Both the position numbers and the translations under genes were made by a program. Positions 8,967-18,980 of a stretch of DNA of 64,000 bases are shown here, piece by piece (within the stretch, counting starts at the first letter, position 1; every line of letters begins with the position of its first letter). The notes beneath the pieces were generated by a model that had not been told where the DNA came from, made no database searches, and worked only from the letters and a program-made list of their open reading frames with translations. This DNA is from Neobacillus rhizophilus (lineage in GTDB: Bacteria > Bacillota > Bacilli > Bacillales > Cytobacillaceae), in assembly GCF_018343535.1 (NCBI RefSeq), contig NZ_JAGYPF010000005.1, forward strand, positions 434,001-498,000, in the 5' to 3' direction.

Positions 8967-10760
8967 ATGAGTGTCAAACGGATCAGATTAAAGGTTTACG
9001 ATATGACTTGTTCGTCCTGCGAAAAACGGGTAGAAAGAACCGTGAAAAAGCTTGAGGGGGTAAAAAATGTTCAAGCAAGTTTCAGTGGTCAATTTGCTGA
9101 TATTGAATTTGACGAAGACCAATGTACTTTAGGCCTGCTGAAAGGCGCAATCCGACAGGCCGGATACAGTACGGAGGGTTCAAAGGGCTATAAGTTTATC
9201 GGCATTTTTATCATTGTTGCTGCTATTGTCCTCCTTGGCATCAATACCGGCAGCTTTAATATGGAGGAAAAACTTAACTCCGCCTCGTATGCCGTTTTGT
9301 TTGTCGTTGGGTTAATCACCTCGCTCCACTGTGTAGGAATGTGTGGTGGCATTATGCTGTCCCAGACGATTGGTAAAGAAAAAAATAATAGATGGGATGC
9401 CGTAAAGCCATCGCTTCTTTATAACCTAGGGAGAGTGACTGCTTACACCATCATTGGCGGAGTTATTGGAGCAATCGGGTCAGTGTTTGCCCTTTCGTTG
9501 GCAGCCAAAGCCGGACTTCAGATATTTGCAGGGGTATTTATGATGATTATGGGATTTAATATGGCTGGATTCCGCCTCTTTAGAAAGCTGCATTTCAAAT
9601 TGCCTGCTATCACTTGTAAGCCGGTGAAAATGCCAAGAACGCCCTTTCTGGTTGGGTTTCTTAATGGCTTAATGCCCTGCGGACCATTGCAGACGATGCA
9701 AATCTATGCGCTTGGTACGGGTAGTGCCTTAACCGGGGCATTGTCAATGTTTATGTTTTCCATTGGTACGGTCCCGCTGATGCTGAGTTTTGGAGCTCTC
9801 TCGGGTCTGTTAAGCAACGGGTATACAAAGAAAATCCTTAAATTCAGTGGAATTCTAATTATTGTGCTCGGGCTGATTATGAGCAGGAGGGGGCTGGCAC
9901 TTGCCGGTGTGCAAACTGGTCCGCTGGACATCATGGCAAGCGTTGGCGGAACCAACTCAAATACGTCGGCGAATTCAACTGATGCGATTAAAGCAACCAT
10001 CAAAGATGGCGTGCAGGTTCTAAATATGACGGCGGACGTATACGGTTACACCCCAAGAGTTTTATATGTAAAAAAAGGGATGCCTGTCAAGTGGGTGGTT
10101 GATGTCAAGCAGCTTACCGGATGCAATAATACGATCGTGGTTCCTGATATGAATGTACAGCAAAAGCTGCAAAACGGTAAAAACGTTATTGAATTTACAC
10201 CGGGAATTGAAGATATCCCATTTAGCTGCTGGATGGGAATGAAGCGGGGCATGATTAAGGTGGTCGATGATCTTGGGGAAATTTCTGCTTCGAGCAGCAA
10301 TGCGGACGGAATCGATGCCTCGACTAAGTCAACAGCTGAAAGCTCTTCGCAGACAAAAGCAAGCATATATGGAAATGATATTAGCAAGGTTCCAACTGAG
10401 CGTCTGGTAAGAAAGGCTGAGGTTTATAATAATCAACAATCCTTAGCTGTCAAAGGAATTGGCTACGAGTTTGAACCTTTAGTTATGGTGGTTAATAGAG
10501 GAATTAAGACGAAGCTGACTATCGATTTATCACAATTAGATCAAGCTGCCGGGAGCTTTTTAATCCTGAATACAAAAACAAAGCAAATTGCGGCTGAATT
10601 TACCGGTAAGGAGGCGATTGCCGAAGTTGATTTCACACTGGACCGCACTGGAACTTATGGAATTTATCTTAATGAGGAGGAATTACTAGGGATTATTGAA
10701 GCTGTTGATGATGTAACGGCTGTTGACTTAGAGGTAGTGAGAAAACAGTTTCTTAAATAA
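8967..10760 (+). CDS. HMA domain - SafE/TauE-like membrane domain - cupredoxin fusion
   Basis: A 597-residue multidomain membrane protein, probably for copper handling or cytochrome oxidase assembly. Order: cytoplasmic heavy-metal-associated domain (about 5-68) with the Cu(I)-binding CxxC at residues 15-18 (YDMTCSSCEKRV); a SafE/UreH-2 type bundle of about 7-8 helices (about 75-320) with HCVGMCGG and LMPCGPLQTM; a cupredoxin-like domain (about 340-435) with candidate copper ligands in LTGCNNTIVV and IPFSCWMGM; and a second cupredoxin-like repeat (about 455-590) lacking these ligands. The ATG at 8967 is chosen over GTG 8958, which lies inside a purine-rich upstream stretch. It heads an accessory copper/redox group. 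Confidence 0.85.
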   Translation: MSVKRIRLKVYDMTCSSCEKRVERTVKKLEGVKNVQASFSGQFADIEFDEDQCTLGLLKGAIRQAGYSTEGSKGYKFIGIFIIVAAIVLLGINTGSFNMEEKLNSASYAVLFVVGLITSLHCVGMCGGIMLSQTIGKEKNNRWDAVKPSLLYNLGRVTAYTIIGGVIGAIGSVFALSLAAKAGLQIFAGVFMMIMGFNMAGFRLFRKLHFKLPAITCKPVKMPRTPFLVGFLNGLMPCGPLQTMQIYALGTGSALTGALSMFMFSIGTVPLMLSFGALSGLLSNGYTKKILKFSGILIIVLGLIMSRRGLALAGVQTGPLDIMASVGGTNSNTSANSTDAIKATIKDGVQVLNMTADVYGYTPRVLYVKKGMPVKWVVDVKQLTGCNNTIVVPDMNVQQKLQNGKNVIEFTPGIEDIPFSCWMGMKRGMIKVVDDLGEISASSSNADGIDASTKSTAESSSQTKASIYGNDISKVPTERLVRKAEVYNNQQSLAVKGIGYEFEPLVMVVNRGIKTKLTIDLSQLDQAAGSFLILNTKTKQIAAEFTGKEAIAEVDFTLDRTGTYGIYLNEEELLGIIEAVDDVTAVDLEVVRKQFLK

Positions 10761-10789
10761 TATAGAGTATTTGATAGGAGAGAGAAATT

Positions 10790-11281
10790 ATGAACATGAC
10801 ACATTATATGGGATTGCTTGCTGATAATCAGCCCTGGAATTTAATTATCTTTATGGCCATTCCAGTCATATGTGCGGAAACAATCGCTGTTACTGAACTG
10901 GGTATCTTATTTACCCGTAAGCTCGATGGTTCCTTAAAGAGAGTAAATAAGGCAGTCAGCATTTTTGCCGGGATTTATTTCACTGGAATATTTTTATATC
11001 TCCTAATGAATGCGTATATCCCGCTGACGGCTAACGGCGAATGGAAAGGATGGATTGACGTAACCGCCGTTACCTTCTACCTTCTGGGGGTTGTGCCGTT
11101 ATTAGGCATGGCGCTTCTTGACCTGGGGATTTTCTTTAAAAATAAAACTGCTGTTGAAAAACTAAAAACACATGCCTTTTTTGTAGGGATGTTCTTAGTA
11201 GTTGCGCATGTGGCAATGATTTTTGGAATGGTTGACCCATCCATTGGTACAAGCACAGGCGGCCACATGATGAACATGTAG
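10790..11281 (+). CDS. Four-helix membrane protein (DUF6803-like), Met/His-rich tail
   Basis: A 163-residue protein with about four helices (near 18-40, 58-80, 95-118 and 135-155) and a short C-terminal tail GGHMMNM. An acidic residue lies in the first helix (ICAETIAVTELG). It resembles small permease-like proteins found beside SafE-type copper proteins (DUF6803); the function is not established. It starts 29 nt after the HMA-SafE-cupredoxin gene with a good AGGAGAGA site, so both are probably one transcript. The Met and His residues suggest metal contact, which is inference. Confidence 0.75.
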   Translation: MNMTHYMGLLADNQPWNLIIFMAIPVICAETIAVTELGILFTRKLDGSLKRVNKAVSIFAGIYFTGIFLYLLMNAYIPLTANGEWKGWIDVTAVTFYLLGVVPLLGMALLDLGIFFKNKTAVEKLKTHAFFVGMFLVVAHVAMIFGMVDPSIGTSTGGHMMNM

Positions 11282-11461
11282 ATACCCATCGTCGGACATT
11301 CCTTACGGAGACTCCGGCGATTTATATTTTTTCTTTGAATCTATTATTTATACTTTATCAAGCTTAAAAACTTCACCAAATAGTAAGAATTAGCGCCTGA
11401 TGGCTGTCTTTCTATTTGTTAAAATAAATTTGTGATATCAAGCTGGAAGGGGTGACAACTT

Positions 11462-11914
11462 TTGAAAAGAATACCTTCACTTTTTGTTCTTTGTTTTGCT
11501 ATTGTCCTTATAGCAGCTGGGTGCGGATCCAATGTCAGTGATAAAAAATGGGCCCTTGATAAAAAGCACGAACCGTTGCCTGATTATGTGTTAAATTCAT
11601 CTGATCAAATTAAAGAAACCTATATTATGGCAGCTACATACCCGAAGGTACTGGCGCAGGTCCCATGCTATTGCGGCTGTTTTGCGCAGGATGGCCATGA
11701 GAGTAACCTCGATTGCTTCGTTGACCAATTTGGGTCGGGTAATGCAGTAAAAGAATGGGATTCGATGGGAATATCGTGAGACGTCTGTATAGATATCGCC
11801 CGGGAGGCGGTAGAGATGCATCTTGACGGTAAAAGCCCTAAGAAGATTTATGACCTAATTACTACGAAGTATGAAGATTTTGGGGAACCGACTCCTACAC
11901 CTGAACCAAAATAA
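11462..11914 (+). CDS. PCYCGC-motif lipoprotein, candidate selenoprotein with in-frame TGA at codon 106
   Basis: Extracytoplasmic lipoprotein of the PCYCGC family (150 residues if the TGA is read through). It has a lipoprotein signal with lipobox IAAGC (Cys21), the PCYCGC motif at 68-73, HESNLDC at 79-85, then SMGIS-TGA-DVC. In the family, as I know it, the TGA position is the first Cys of a CxxC (type CDVC), so TGA would give UxxC. The same frame continues 44 codons with family-like sequence (DIAREAVEMHLDGKSPKKI and the PTPTPEP tail) to TAA at 11912. A SECIS-like hairpin follows the TGA. Start TTG 11462 has GGAAGGGGTG upstream. The alternative is a nonsense-mutated pseudogene giving a 105-residue product. 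It sits between copper genes and a cytochrome c gene. Confidence 0.7.
11777..11820 (+). promoter_or_regulatory. Candidate bacterial SECIS element after the in-frame TGA
   Basis: TGA is at 11777-11779. TATCGCC (11794-11800) pairs with GGCGGTA (11806-11812) around the 5-nt loop CGGGA. Below it lie a symmetric internal loop AGA/GAG and a lower stem TGTAT (11786-11790) with ATGCA (11816-11820). The loop G is about 23 nt after the TGA, inside the 16-37 nt window usual for bacterial SECIS elements, which need a G in a small apical loop on a stable upper stem. Confidence 0.6.
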
Positions 11915-11924
11915 GGAGCAGCCC

Positions 11925-12578
11925 ATGAAGAAAATTTTAATCGGAACCTATATTTTAATTACAATTGGCATTGTCTTTTGCATTGCCAATAGCGGCATTT
12001 TCAGCAGTGAAAATTCCAAGGCCATTGCGGCAGGTGAAAAAGTGTATGCAAAAAACTGTCTTGCCTGTCATGGCGAAACAGGAAAAGGTGAAGGAGCAAA
12101 GGACGGGACAGCGATCAATAATCAACATTTTTTAAGTTCCGTTTCTGATCAAGACCTTTACAATTATGTGAAATATGGGCGGGAAGGGACAAGCATGCCT
12201 TCCTATGAAACTCGTTTGTCCGACAAGGATTTGAAGAATCTAGTAACGTTTATGAGAGAATGGCAGACTGAGGAACTGGACTTAAAAGCATCGGCATCTA
12301 TATTAGGAGACCCTGAACGAGGCAAGGAACAATATAAGCTTTATTGTCTCTCCTGTCACGGGGAAAATGGAGCAGGAAAAATCAAAATGGGAACAGTCCT
12401 TTCCAGTCCCCAATACTTGAAATATACAAATGACAAACAAATTTGGATTGGGACAGCTTATGGGCGTGAAGAAACCCGGATGGGACCATCATTGAAAGGC
12501 CAAGAAGGCGCCCGACAACTCACCGAACAGGATATTTCTGACATAACCGCCTATATCCGTTCGCTAGAAAAGAAATGA
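11925..12578 (+). CDS. Membrane-anchored dihaem c-type cytochrome
   Basis: Electron-transfer protein of 217 residues with one N-terminal membrane anchor (about 4-24) and two cytochrome c domains facing outward. Haem-binding motifs are CLACH (residues 45-49) and CLSCH (141-145). Candidate axial Met ligands occur in TSMPSY and TRMGPSL. The ATG at 11925 has AAGGAGCAG upstream, only a few bases after the TAA of the PCYCGC gene, so the two genes are probably cotranscribed. It needs the covalent haem attachment that the Ccm operon immediately downstream provides. The partner oxidase or reductase is not in the window. Confidence 0.92.
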   Translation: MKKILIGTYILITIGIVFCIANSGIFSSENSKAIAAGEKVYAKNCLACHGETGKGEGAKDGTAINNQHFLSSVSDQDLYNYVKYGREGTSMPSYETRLSDKDLKNLVTFMREWQTEELDLKASASILGDPERGKEQYKLYCLSCHGENGAGKIKMGTVLSSPQYLKYTNDKQIWIGTAYGREETRMGPSLKGQEGARQLTEQDISDITAYIRSLEKK

Positions 12579-12581
12579 CGT

Positions 12582-12632
12582 AAAAACAGCTTTGAATCTT
12601 TTAAAGGATTTAGGGCTGTTTTTTTTTTATGT
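12582..12632 (+). terminator. Terminator after the dihaem cytochrome gene
   Basis: Imperfect hairpin AAAACAGCTTTGAATC against GGATTTAGGGCTGTTTT with GU pairs, followed by a run of ten T. Confidence 0.8.
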
Positions 12633-12827
12633 AAAAAATATCCCATTTTTACAAATGTGAACAATTTATGGTTATTTTTTGACGAAAAGGTAACGATTGT
12701 TGCTGGTTAACAAAATGTTCAATAGTCCATCAACAACAGGCAACCGAGAAAGATTATATTTATTTCAAAGAGGACTATAGTGAAAAAGTCACGGTTTTAA
12801 CCAGCTTTTGATTCAAGGAGGATGACT
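12633..12827 (+). promoter_or_regulatory. Probable promoter region of the Ccm operon
   Basis: Non-coding 195 nt between a strong terminator and the first ccm-operon gene, AT-rich in its first half. A TTGACG hexamer lies near 12678. A short inverted repeat GTGAAAAAGTCAC lies near 12780 and could be an operator. I cannot name the regulator and no -10/-35 pair is convincing. Confidence 0.35.
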
Positions 12828-13892
12828 ATGCGAAAAAAGAAATGGATGGCATTATTCGTTATTTTAGCATTTATGACAAGCCTGATCGTACCAAAGGCAA
12901 GCGCAGAGACAGTTTTTCAGCCGGAAAAGTTTCCATATAAGAGTATGCAGATTCAAGTCATGCCAGAGTTTGACTATCCGGAGGATTGGCCGTCGAGGGA
13001 TATTCCTTCCTTGCTGGTAGGTATGTACGGAACGATTACCAATAAAAGCGGGCAAGATTATGATGGGAAAATAGAAATTCCTGTTCCTGCAAAGGATAAA
13101 GGGTTTGAGGCCTTCCTGGTAGCCGAATTTCCAGAAAAAGATAAGCCTGAGGTTCAGCGGCCGTATGATGTTGACAAAGACAAGGGAGTGGTTGTCTGGA
13201 AACCGGGAAAAACCATTAAAAATAACGAAACCTATCAATTCGTAATTGAATACTATACGCAGTCTATTGATGTGAAGGACCAAAAAAGTTTTACATACGA
13301 ATTTACAAACAGAGCTGAAACAGAACAGCTTGGTGTTGTGTTTTACGCGCCGATGAATGCCAAGGATATTCAAGCTGAGCCAAAGGCGCAGGAGAATTCA
13401 AAAAACGAATATGGAGAAGAACTTTATTTCTATCAATATAAAAATGTAAAATCCGGTGAAAATTTAAAATATTCCTTTGCTTACAAGAAAACGGGAACAG
13501 AATCAACGATGGAAGCGATGAGCAAGGTTAAACCACCAAATGATGAAAACCATTCTGGCGTGAACGGCAGCGCGACTGATCAAGTTTTAGATGGCAATGG
13601 CACTGGCACTAAGGACACTGCAAAACGTCCTATTATTGGCATCGGTGGAGCGTCCATTATCGGAATTGCACTGATTATTGCCGGTGCATTCGTCTACCTA
13701 GGAATGAAGGCAAATGCGGCAAGTACGGCCAAAAGACAGAAACAAACAAAACCTCAAGTTATGAAACAGTCTTCGAGCAAAAAAGAAATTAAGACGATGA
13801 ATGTTGAAGCCAAAAAGGAACTTAGGAAAAAGCTGTTAACAGGCAAGATTGACCAAGAAACGTACGATGAAGAAATGAAAAAATTAATTTAA
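12828..13892 (+). CDS. Unknown secreted-domain membrane protein, first gene of the Ccm operon
   Basis: A 354-residue protein of unknown function. It has a signal peptide (about 1-27, ending KASAE), a beta-rich extracytoplasmic region (about 30-230), a polar linker, one helix (about 265-288) and a basic cytoplasmic tail ending in KKELRKKLLTGKIDQETYDE. That tail resembles the helical hairpin of CcmI-like proteins. The ATG at 12828 follows AAGGAGG by 6 nt; an ATG at 12822 overlaps the site. The same overall plan recurs in the gene at 17255, so both may be dedicated parts of this Gram-positive Ccm system, for example presenting haem or apocytochrome. Confidence 0.75.
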   Translation: MRKKKWMALFVILAFMTSLIVPKASAETVFQPEKFPYKSMQIQVMPEFDYPEDWPSRDIPSLLVGMYGTITNKSGQDYDGKIEIPVPAKDKGFEAFLVAEFPEKDKPEVQRPYDVDKDKGVVVWKPGKTIKNNETYQFVIEYYTQSIDVKDQKSFTYEFTNRAETEQLGVVFYAPMNAKDIQAEPKAQENSKNEYGEELYFYQYKNVKSGENLKYSFAYKKTGTESTMEAMSKVKPPNDENHSGVNGSATDQVLDGNGTGTKDTAKRPIIGIGGASIIGIALIIAGAFVYLGMKANAASTAKRQKQTKPQVMKQSSSKKEIKTMNVEAKKELRKKLLTGKIDQETYDEEMKKLI

Positions 13893-13905
13893 TGAGGTGA
13901 AAAGA

Positions 13906-14358
13906 ATGAAGAAAAATACGTTAGTTCTCCTCGGTGGTTTTATCATTGCTGGTGCAATTGTTTTTCTCTTAATGGCTGCCACTCCAGGTTCGAGCGGAAT
14001 TGAATTAACCTTAAAAGACCTCTTGGCCACCCAAGATGAGCATAAAGATGATTTTGTGACCGTTGAAGGACTATTAATCGAAGACTCTATTAAATGGAAT
14101 CCTGACAAAATAGAGTTGAAATTTGATGTGAAAGACAACGAAGGACATATCATGCATGTCATCCATAATGGGCCAAAGCCTGATAATTTCTCTGAAGGGG
14201 TAATCACCATTCTTCAAGGCTCGCCGACCAAAAAAGATACTTTCGCTGCTGAAACAGTGAAAACAAGATGCCCTTCCAAATATGAAGGAAAAGACATGAA
14301 GAACTACGATCCGGAAACCCATAAGGACAAGTTGAATCAGCCACCGAAAGAAAAATAA
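13906..14358 (+). CDS. ccmE: Cytochrome c maturation haem chaperone CcmE, CxxxY type
   Basis: Membrane-anchored haem chaperone that receives haem from CcmC and hands it to CcmF. The product has 150 residues with one N-terminal helix (about 8-26) and an OB-fold domain. Classical CcmE binds haem covalently through His in HxxxY; here the motif is CPSKY, with Cys122 and Tyr126, the CxxxY form known from System I* of archaea and sulfate reducers. The ATG at 13906 is preferred to GTG 13897, which is part of the AGGTG site. It is second in the operon, 13 nt after the preceding gene. Confidence 0.92.
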   Translation: MKKNTLVLLGGFIIAGAIVFLLMAATPGSSGIELTLKDLLATQDEHKDDFVTVEGLLIEDSIKWNPDKIELKFDVKDNEGHIMHVIHNGPKPDNFSEGVITILQGSPTKKDTFAAETVKTRCPSKYEGKDMKNYDPETHKDKLNQPPKEK

Positions 14359-14383
14359 CAGGTAAACATAAGAAGGTGACGAA

Positions 14384-16366
<1,983 letters not shown>

Positions 16367-16367
16367 C

Positions 16368-16874
16368 GTGAGAAATAAAATTTATCTGGGGCTCCTTCTT
16401 ATTGCGTTTATCTTCCAAGGTTCAATCCTTCATGCAGAAGCAAAAGAAGAATTTGACTATAAATCACCAGAATTTAAAGCCGTTGCACAGCAGTTTGCCT
16501 GTACATGCGGATGCGGGCAGGACCATTATGAATGTGATCCCAATACATGCCAGCTGACAAAGGATTTTAAAGCTGACCTTGTCGGTATGATGAATAAAGG
16601 CTGGGATAAGGACAAGATTCGGCAATATTACGTGAATATTTACGGCGAAGAAATTTTAACCGCACCTGAGAAAAACGGATTTAGCTTAACTGCTTGGGTA
16701 TTGCCATTTGTGGCATTAGGTACCGCTGGTGGTGGATTGTTCTTTGTTATTCGTAAATGGGTCAAACGAAAAGGAACGGAAGAACCAGTGATGGAAAATC
16801 AGACGACTGAGGAAGAAGTGGAAGGCGAAATACTCTCTTCCATAATAGATGAAGAACGCAAAAAGTATCTATAG
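16368..16874 (+). CDS. ccmH: CcmH-like apocytochrome thiol protein with CxCGC motif
   Basis: Thiol oxidoreductase-like component of System I, 168 residues. It has a signal peptide (about 1-25), a small three-helix CcmH fold, and a helix at about 110-132 followed by an acidic cytoplasmic tail. Classical CcmH has LRCxxCQ; here the site is ACTCGCGQDHYECDPNTC with Cys45, 47, 49, 56 and 61. GTG at 16368 lies 1 nt after the ccmF stop with AGAGGTGG upstream. The CxCGC core resembles that of the PCYCGC lipoprotein at 11462, and both are followed by a G-x4-KI helix and a Tyr-containing end. Confidence 0.87.
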   Translation: MRNKIYLGLLLIAFIFQGSILHAEAKEEFDYKSPEFKAVAQQFACTCGCGQDHYECDPNTCQLTKDFKADLVGMMNKGWDKDKIRQYYVNIYGEEILTAPEKNGFSLTAWVLPFVALGTAGGGLFFVIRKWVKRKGTEEPVMENQTTEEEVEGEILSSIIDEERKKYL

Positions 16875-16886
16875 GATGTGAACAAA

Positions 16887-17258
16887 ATGCACGATATCTC
16901 CATCATTTCGATGATTTTTTCCGCTGCCTTGGCGTTGACCTGCTTGTTTCTAATATTGTCACCGTTATTTAAGTGGGATACGTACTTACATCTCGATTCA
17001 AAAAATCAAGACTTGGCTACAACAAAGGAAGCCTTATTGACAACGTTAAACGAAATAGAGTTTGAGTACAAGATGGATAAGATTTCTCCCGCCGATTATA
17101 AACATTTAAAAAAACAATATGAAACAGAAATAGCAACCATCATGAAGGAAGAAGAAATGATCAGCGGCACAACAGATAAAGATTTAATGGCTGAAGTGGA
17201 AAAAGAAATTGAAGAACAAATGAAAAGCTACAAAAACAAAAGGAGGGATGAAAAGTGA
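16887..17258 (+). CDS. CcmI-like small membrane protein
   Basis: A 123-residue protein with one N-terminal helix (about 4-25) and a cytoplasmic helical region. It contains ALLTTLNEIEFEYKMDKISP followed by ADYKHLKKQYE, the pattern typical of CcmI N-terminal regions (leucine-rich helix, DxKxxxxDY turn, second helix). It lacks the TPR domain of proteobacterial CcmI. The ATG at 16887 follows AGGATGTG. It lies between ccmH and an unknown gene whose GTG overlaps its stop, so translation is probably coupled. A role in assembling the lyase complex is inference. Confidence 0.7.
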   Translation: MHDISIISMIFSAALALTCLFLILSPLFKWDTYLHLDSKNQDLATTKEALLTTLNEIEFEYKMDKISPADYKHLKKQYETEIATIMKEEEMISGTTDKDLMAEVEKEIEEQMKSYKNKRRDEK

Positions 17259-18250
17259 TTCGAAAAATCACCATTCTCCTCCTGGGTCTGATGCTGTTTA
17301 TTCCTGTTAAGGGGTTGGCAGCATCCGCCCCCAATATATTGATTGATATGCATTACCTGGTTGTCAGTCCGGCCGAAGACGGTTCAACAAATCTGATGAA
17401 TATGGTCGATTACACAAATAAATCGGCAGAAGAGTATAAAGGCGATGGCCAGAATGAAGCGGTATTAACCGTAACGCTGCCGGAAGGGGCCAAGGATTTA
17501 AATTTTCTTGATAACAAAATTGCTTTTAAACAGGTGGATAAAGGATTTATTACAACTACATCGATTCCAGGCAATCAAACCATGGTACTGCCCTATAGCT
17601 TTCGGATGCCAAAGGGAAAAGAAATTAATCTAATCTCTGATTACCCGGTTCAGATGCTGCAAATTCTCGTACCAGAGGGCAGAGGAAGCATCGAGATAAC
17701 AGGGGCACAATCAACCAATCAGGGTCTATTTAAATTTGATGATCAAAATTATTGGGGATACAGTATTGAAAATTTAAAAGCGGGTCAGTCCTTTAAGCTG
17801 GGTTATAACAAGGATGTCCAGCCTAAAGCTGATAGCGCCACGCAAACACAGGCAGCGGGGGGAACTGCTAAAAATACATCTGTTACTCACACGGCACCGG
17901 CTTTCCATAATCCTGGCCACCTCAGGATGTGGGCGCAATCACCATTGCACCGTTTTAATCCGCATATTTTTCTGATTATTTTAGGGGCAATCGTTATTGC
18001 AGGAATATCCTATTATGCCTACTTTAGAAGAAAAGCGAGATTTGAAAGTGAGCGACTTGGTGCTGATAAGGAGGAAAAGGCTTTTAAGCTGTTAATGTCA
18101 AAGCAGAAAGCGATCCTGGATAAGATTATTGAATTGGAAGAAACCTTCGGTGATGGAAAGCTGACTGAAGAGGAATATCACGCTAAGCTAGATGCTTACA
18201 AACAGCATTTGGTTCAGGTGAAATTAAATTTACGCAATTTTGTAGAATAG
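17255..18250 (+). CDS. Unknown secreted-domain membrane protein of the Ccm operon
   Basis: A 331-residue protein with a signal peptide (about 1-23), a beta-rich outer domain (about 25-190), a Thr/Ala-rich linker containing several His residues (HTAPAFHNPGHLRMWAQSPL), one helix (about 240-260) and a coiled cytoplasmic tail with DGKLTEEEYHAKL. The layout repeats that of the operon's first gene, although the outer domains are not clearly alike by eye. The His-rich juxtamembrane stretch lies where haem or metal could be bound; this is inference. GTG 17255 overlaps the preceding stop by 4 nt. Confidence 0.72.
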   Translation: MIRKITILLLGLMLFIPVKGLAASAPNILIDMHYLVVSPAEDGSTNLMNMVDYTNKSAEEYKGDGQNEAVLTVTLPEGAKDLNFLDNKIAFKQVDKGFITTTSIPGNQTMVLPYSFRMPKGKEINLISDYPVQMLQILVPEGRGSIEITGAQSTNQGLFKFDDQNYWGYSIENLKAGQSFKLGYNKDVQPKADSATQTQAAGGTAKNTSVTHTAPAFHNPGHLRMWAQSPLHRFNPHIFLIILGAIVIAGISYYAYFRRKARFESERLGADKEEKAFKLLMSKQKAILDKIIELEETFGDGKLTEEEYHAKLDAYKQHLVQVKLNLRNFVE

Positions 18251-18275
18251 CAGCTGGAGTGGGAGGGATGCGCAA

Positions 18276-18980
18276 ATGATAGAAATTAAAAAACTGACGA
18301 AGCAGGCTGACAACAAGCTGATTTTACGTGGTGTTGACCTCTCTATCCATAAAGGGGAAACTGTCGGGATTCTTGGTCCAAACGGGGCAGGAAAAAGCAC
18401 GCTTCTAAAGGTGCTGGCCTCATTGATTAAACCGACATCAGGAATGATCAAGATCAATGGTTTGGACTTGAAGAAAGATTCGCTTGAAATAAAAAAAATA
18501 TTAGGCTATCTGCCTCATTCCAGCTTGCTTTACGACCATTACTCCCCATTAGAAAACCTCGTCTTCTTCGGGAATATATATGGGGTTAAAAATGTAGAAC
18601 AAAAAGCGGCCGAGCTTGTTAAAGAAGTGGGCTTATCCTTCTTTTTAAATGAACCGGTCAAAAACTTTTCACGCGGCATGATCCAACGAATTGCAATTGC
18701 CAGAGCGATTATTCATGAACCTGAAGTATTGCTCCTGGATGAGCCGCATACCGGGCTGGACCAAGGTGCTATTGCCATTTTGAACAACGTGATTCTCTCT
18801 ATGAAAGAGAAAGGAACGACAACCTTGATGGTCACCCATGATTTCAAGCAGGCAGCCGAAATCTGCGACCGCATTGTTATTGTCAAAAACGGCAAAATTG
18901 TCGATGACTTCAGAATTGAAAATTCAAGCTTGGGATATGTTTCACAAAAATATGAGCTGCAGGTGGAGGGTGTATCATGA
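18276..18980 (+). CDS. ccmA: CcmA, haem-exporter ABC ATPase
   Basis: Cytoplasmic ATPase that drives release of haem-loaded CcmE from CcmC. The product has 234 residues. Walker A GPNGAGKST (about 35-43), signature FSRGMIQRIAIARA (SRGM replaces the common SGGQ), Walker B VLLLDEPHTGLD and the switch His in MVTHDF are visible. The start at 18276 follows GGGAGGG. The stop overlaps the ccmB ATG in ATGA, which marks tight coupling. Confidence 0.93.
   Translation: MIEIKKLTKQADNKLILRGVDLSIHKGETVGILGPNGAGKSTLLKVLASLIKPTSGMIKINGLDLKKDSLEIKKILGYLPHSSLLYDHYSPLENLVFFGNIYGVKNVEQKAAELVKEVGLSFFLNEPVKNFSRGMIQRIAIARAIIHEPEVLLLDEPHTGLDQGAIAILNNVILSMKEKGTTTLMVTHDFKQAAEICDRIVIVKNGKIVDDFRIENSSLGYVSQKYELQVEGVS

Noticed and set aside
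8813..9055. Open frame of 80 codons upstream of and overlapping the HMA-SafE-cupredoxin gene
   Set aside because: No ribosome binding site, no recognisable sequence, and it overlaps the conserved HMA domain in another frame.
11283..11375. Possible fifth, decayed copy of the dispersed repeat
   Set aside because: Read on the minus strand it has TTAAGCTTGATAAAGTATAAAT, similar to the repeat start, but the remaining sequence cannot be aligned convincingly.
11462..11779. Reading the PCYCGC gene as a finished 105-residue protein or simple pseudogene
   Set aside because: The downstream frame is fully open, family-like, ends properly before the next gene, and a SECIS-like hairpin follows the TGA. 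A recent nonsense mutation cannot be excluded, but it is the less complete explanation.
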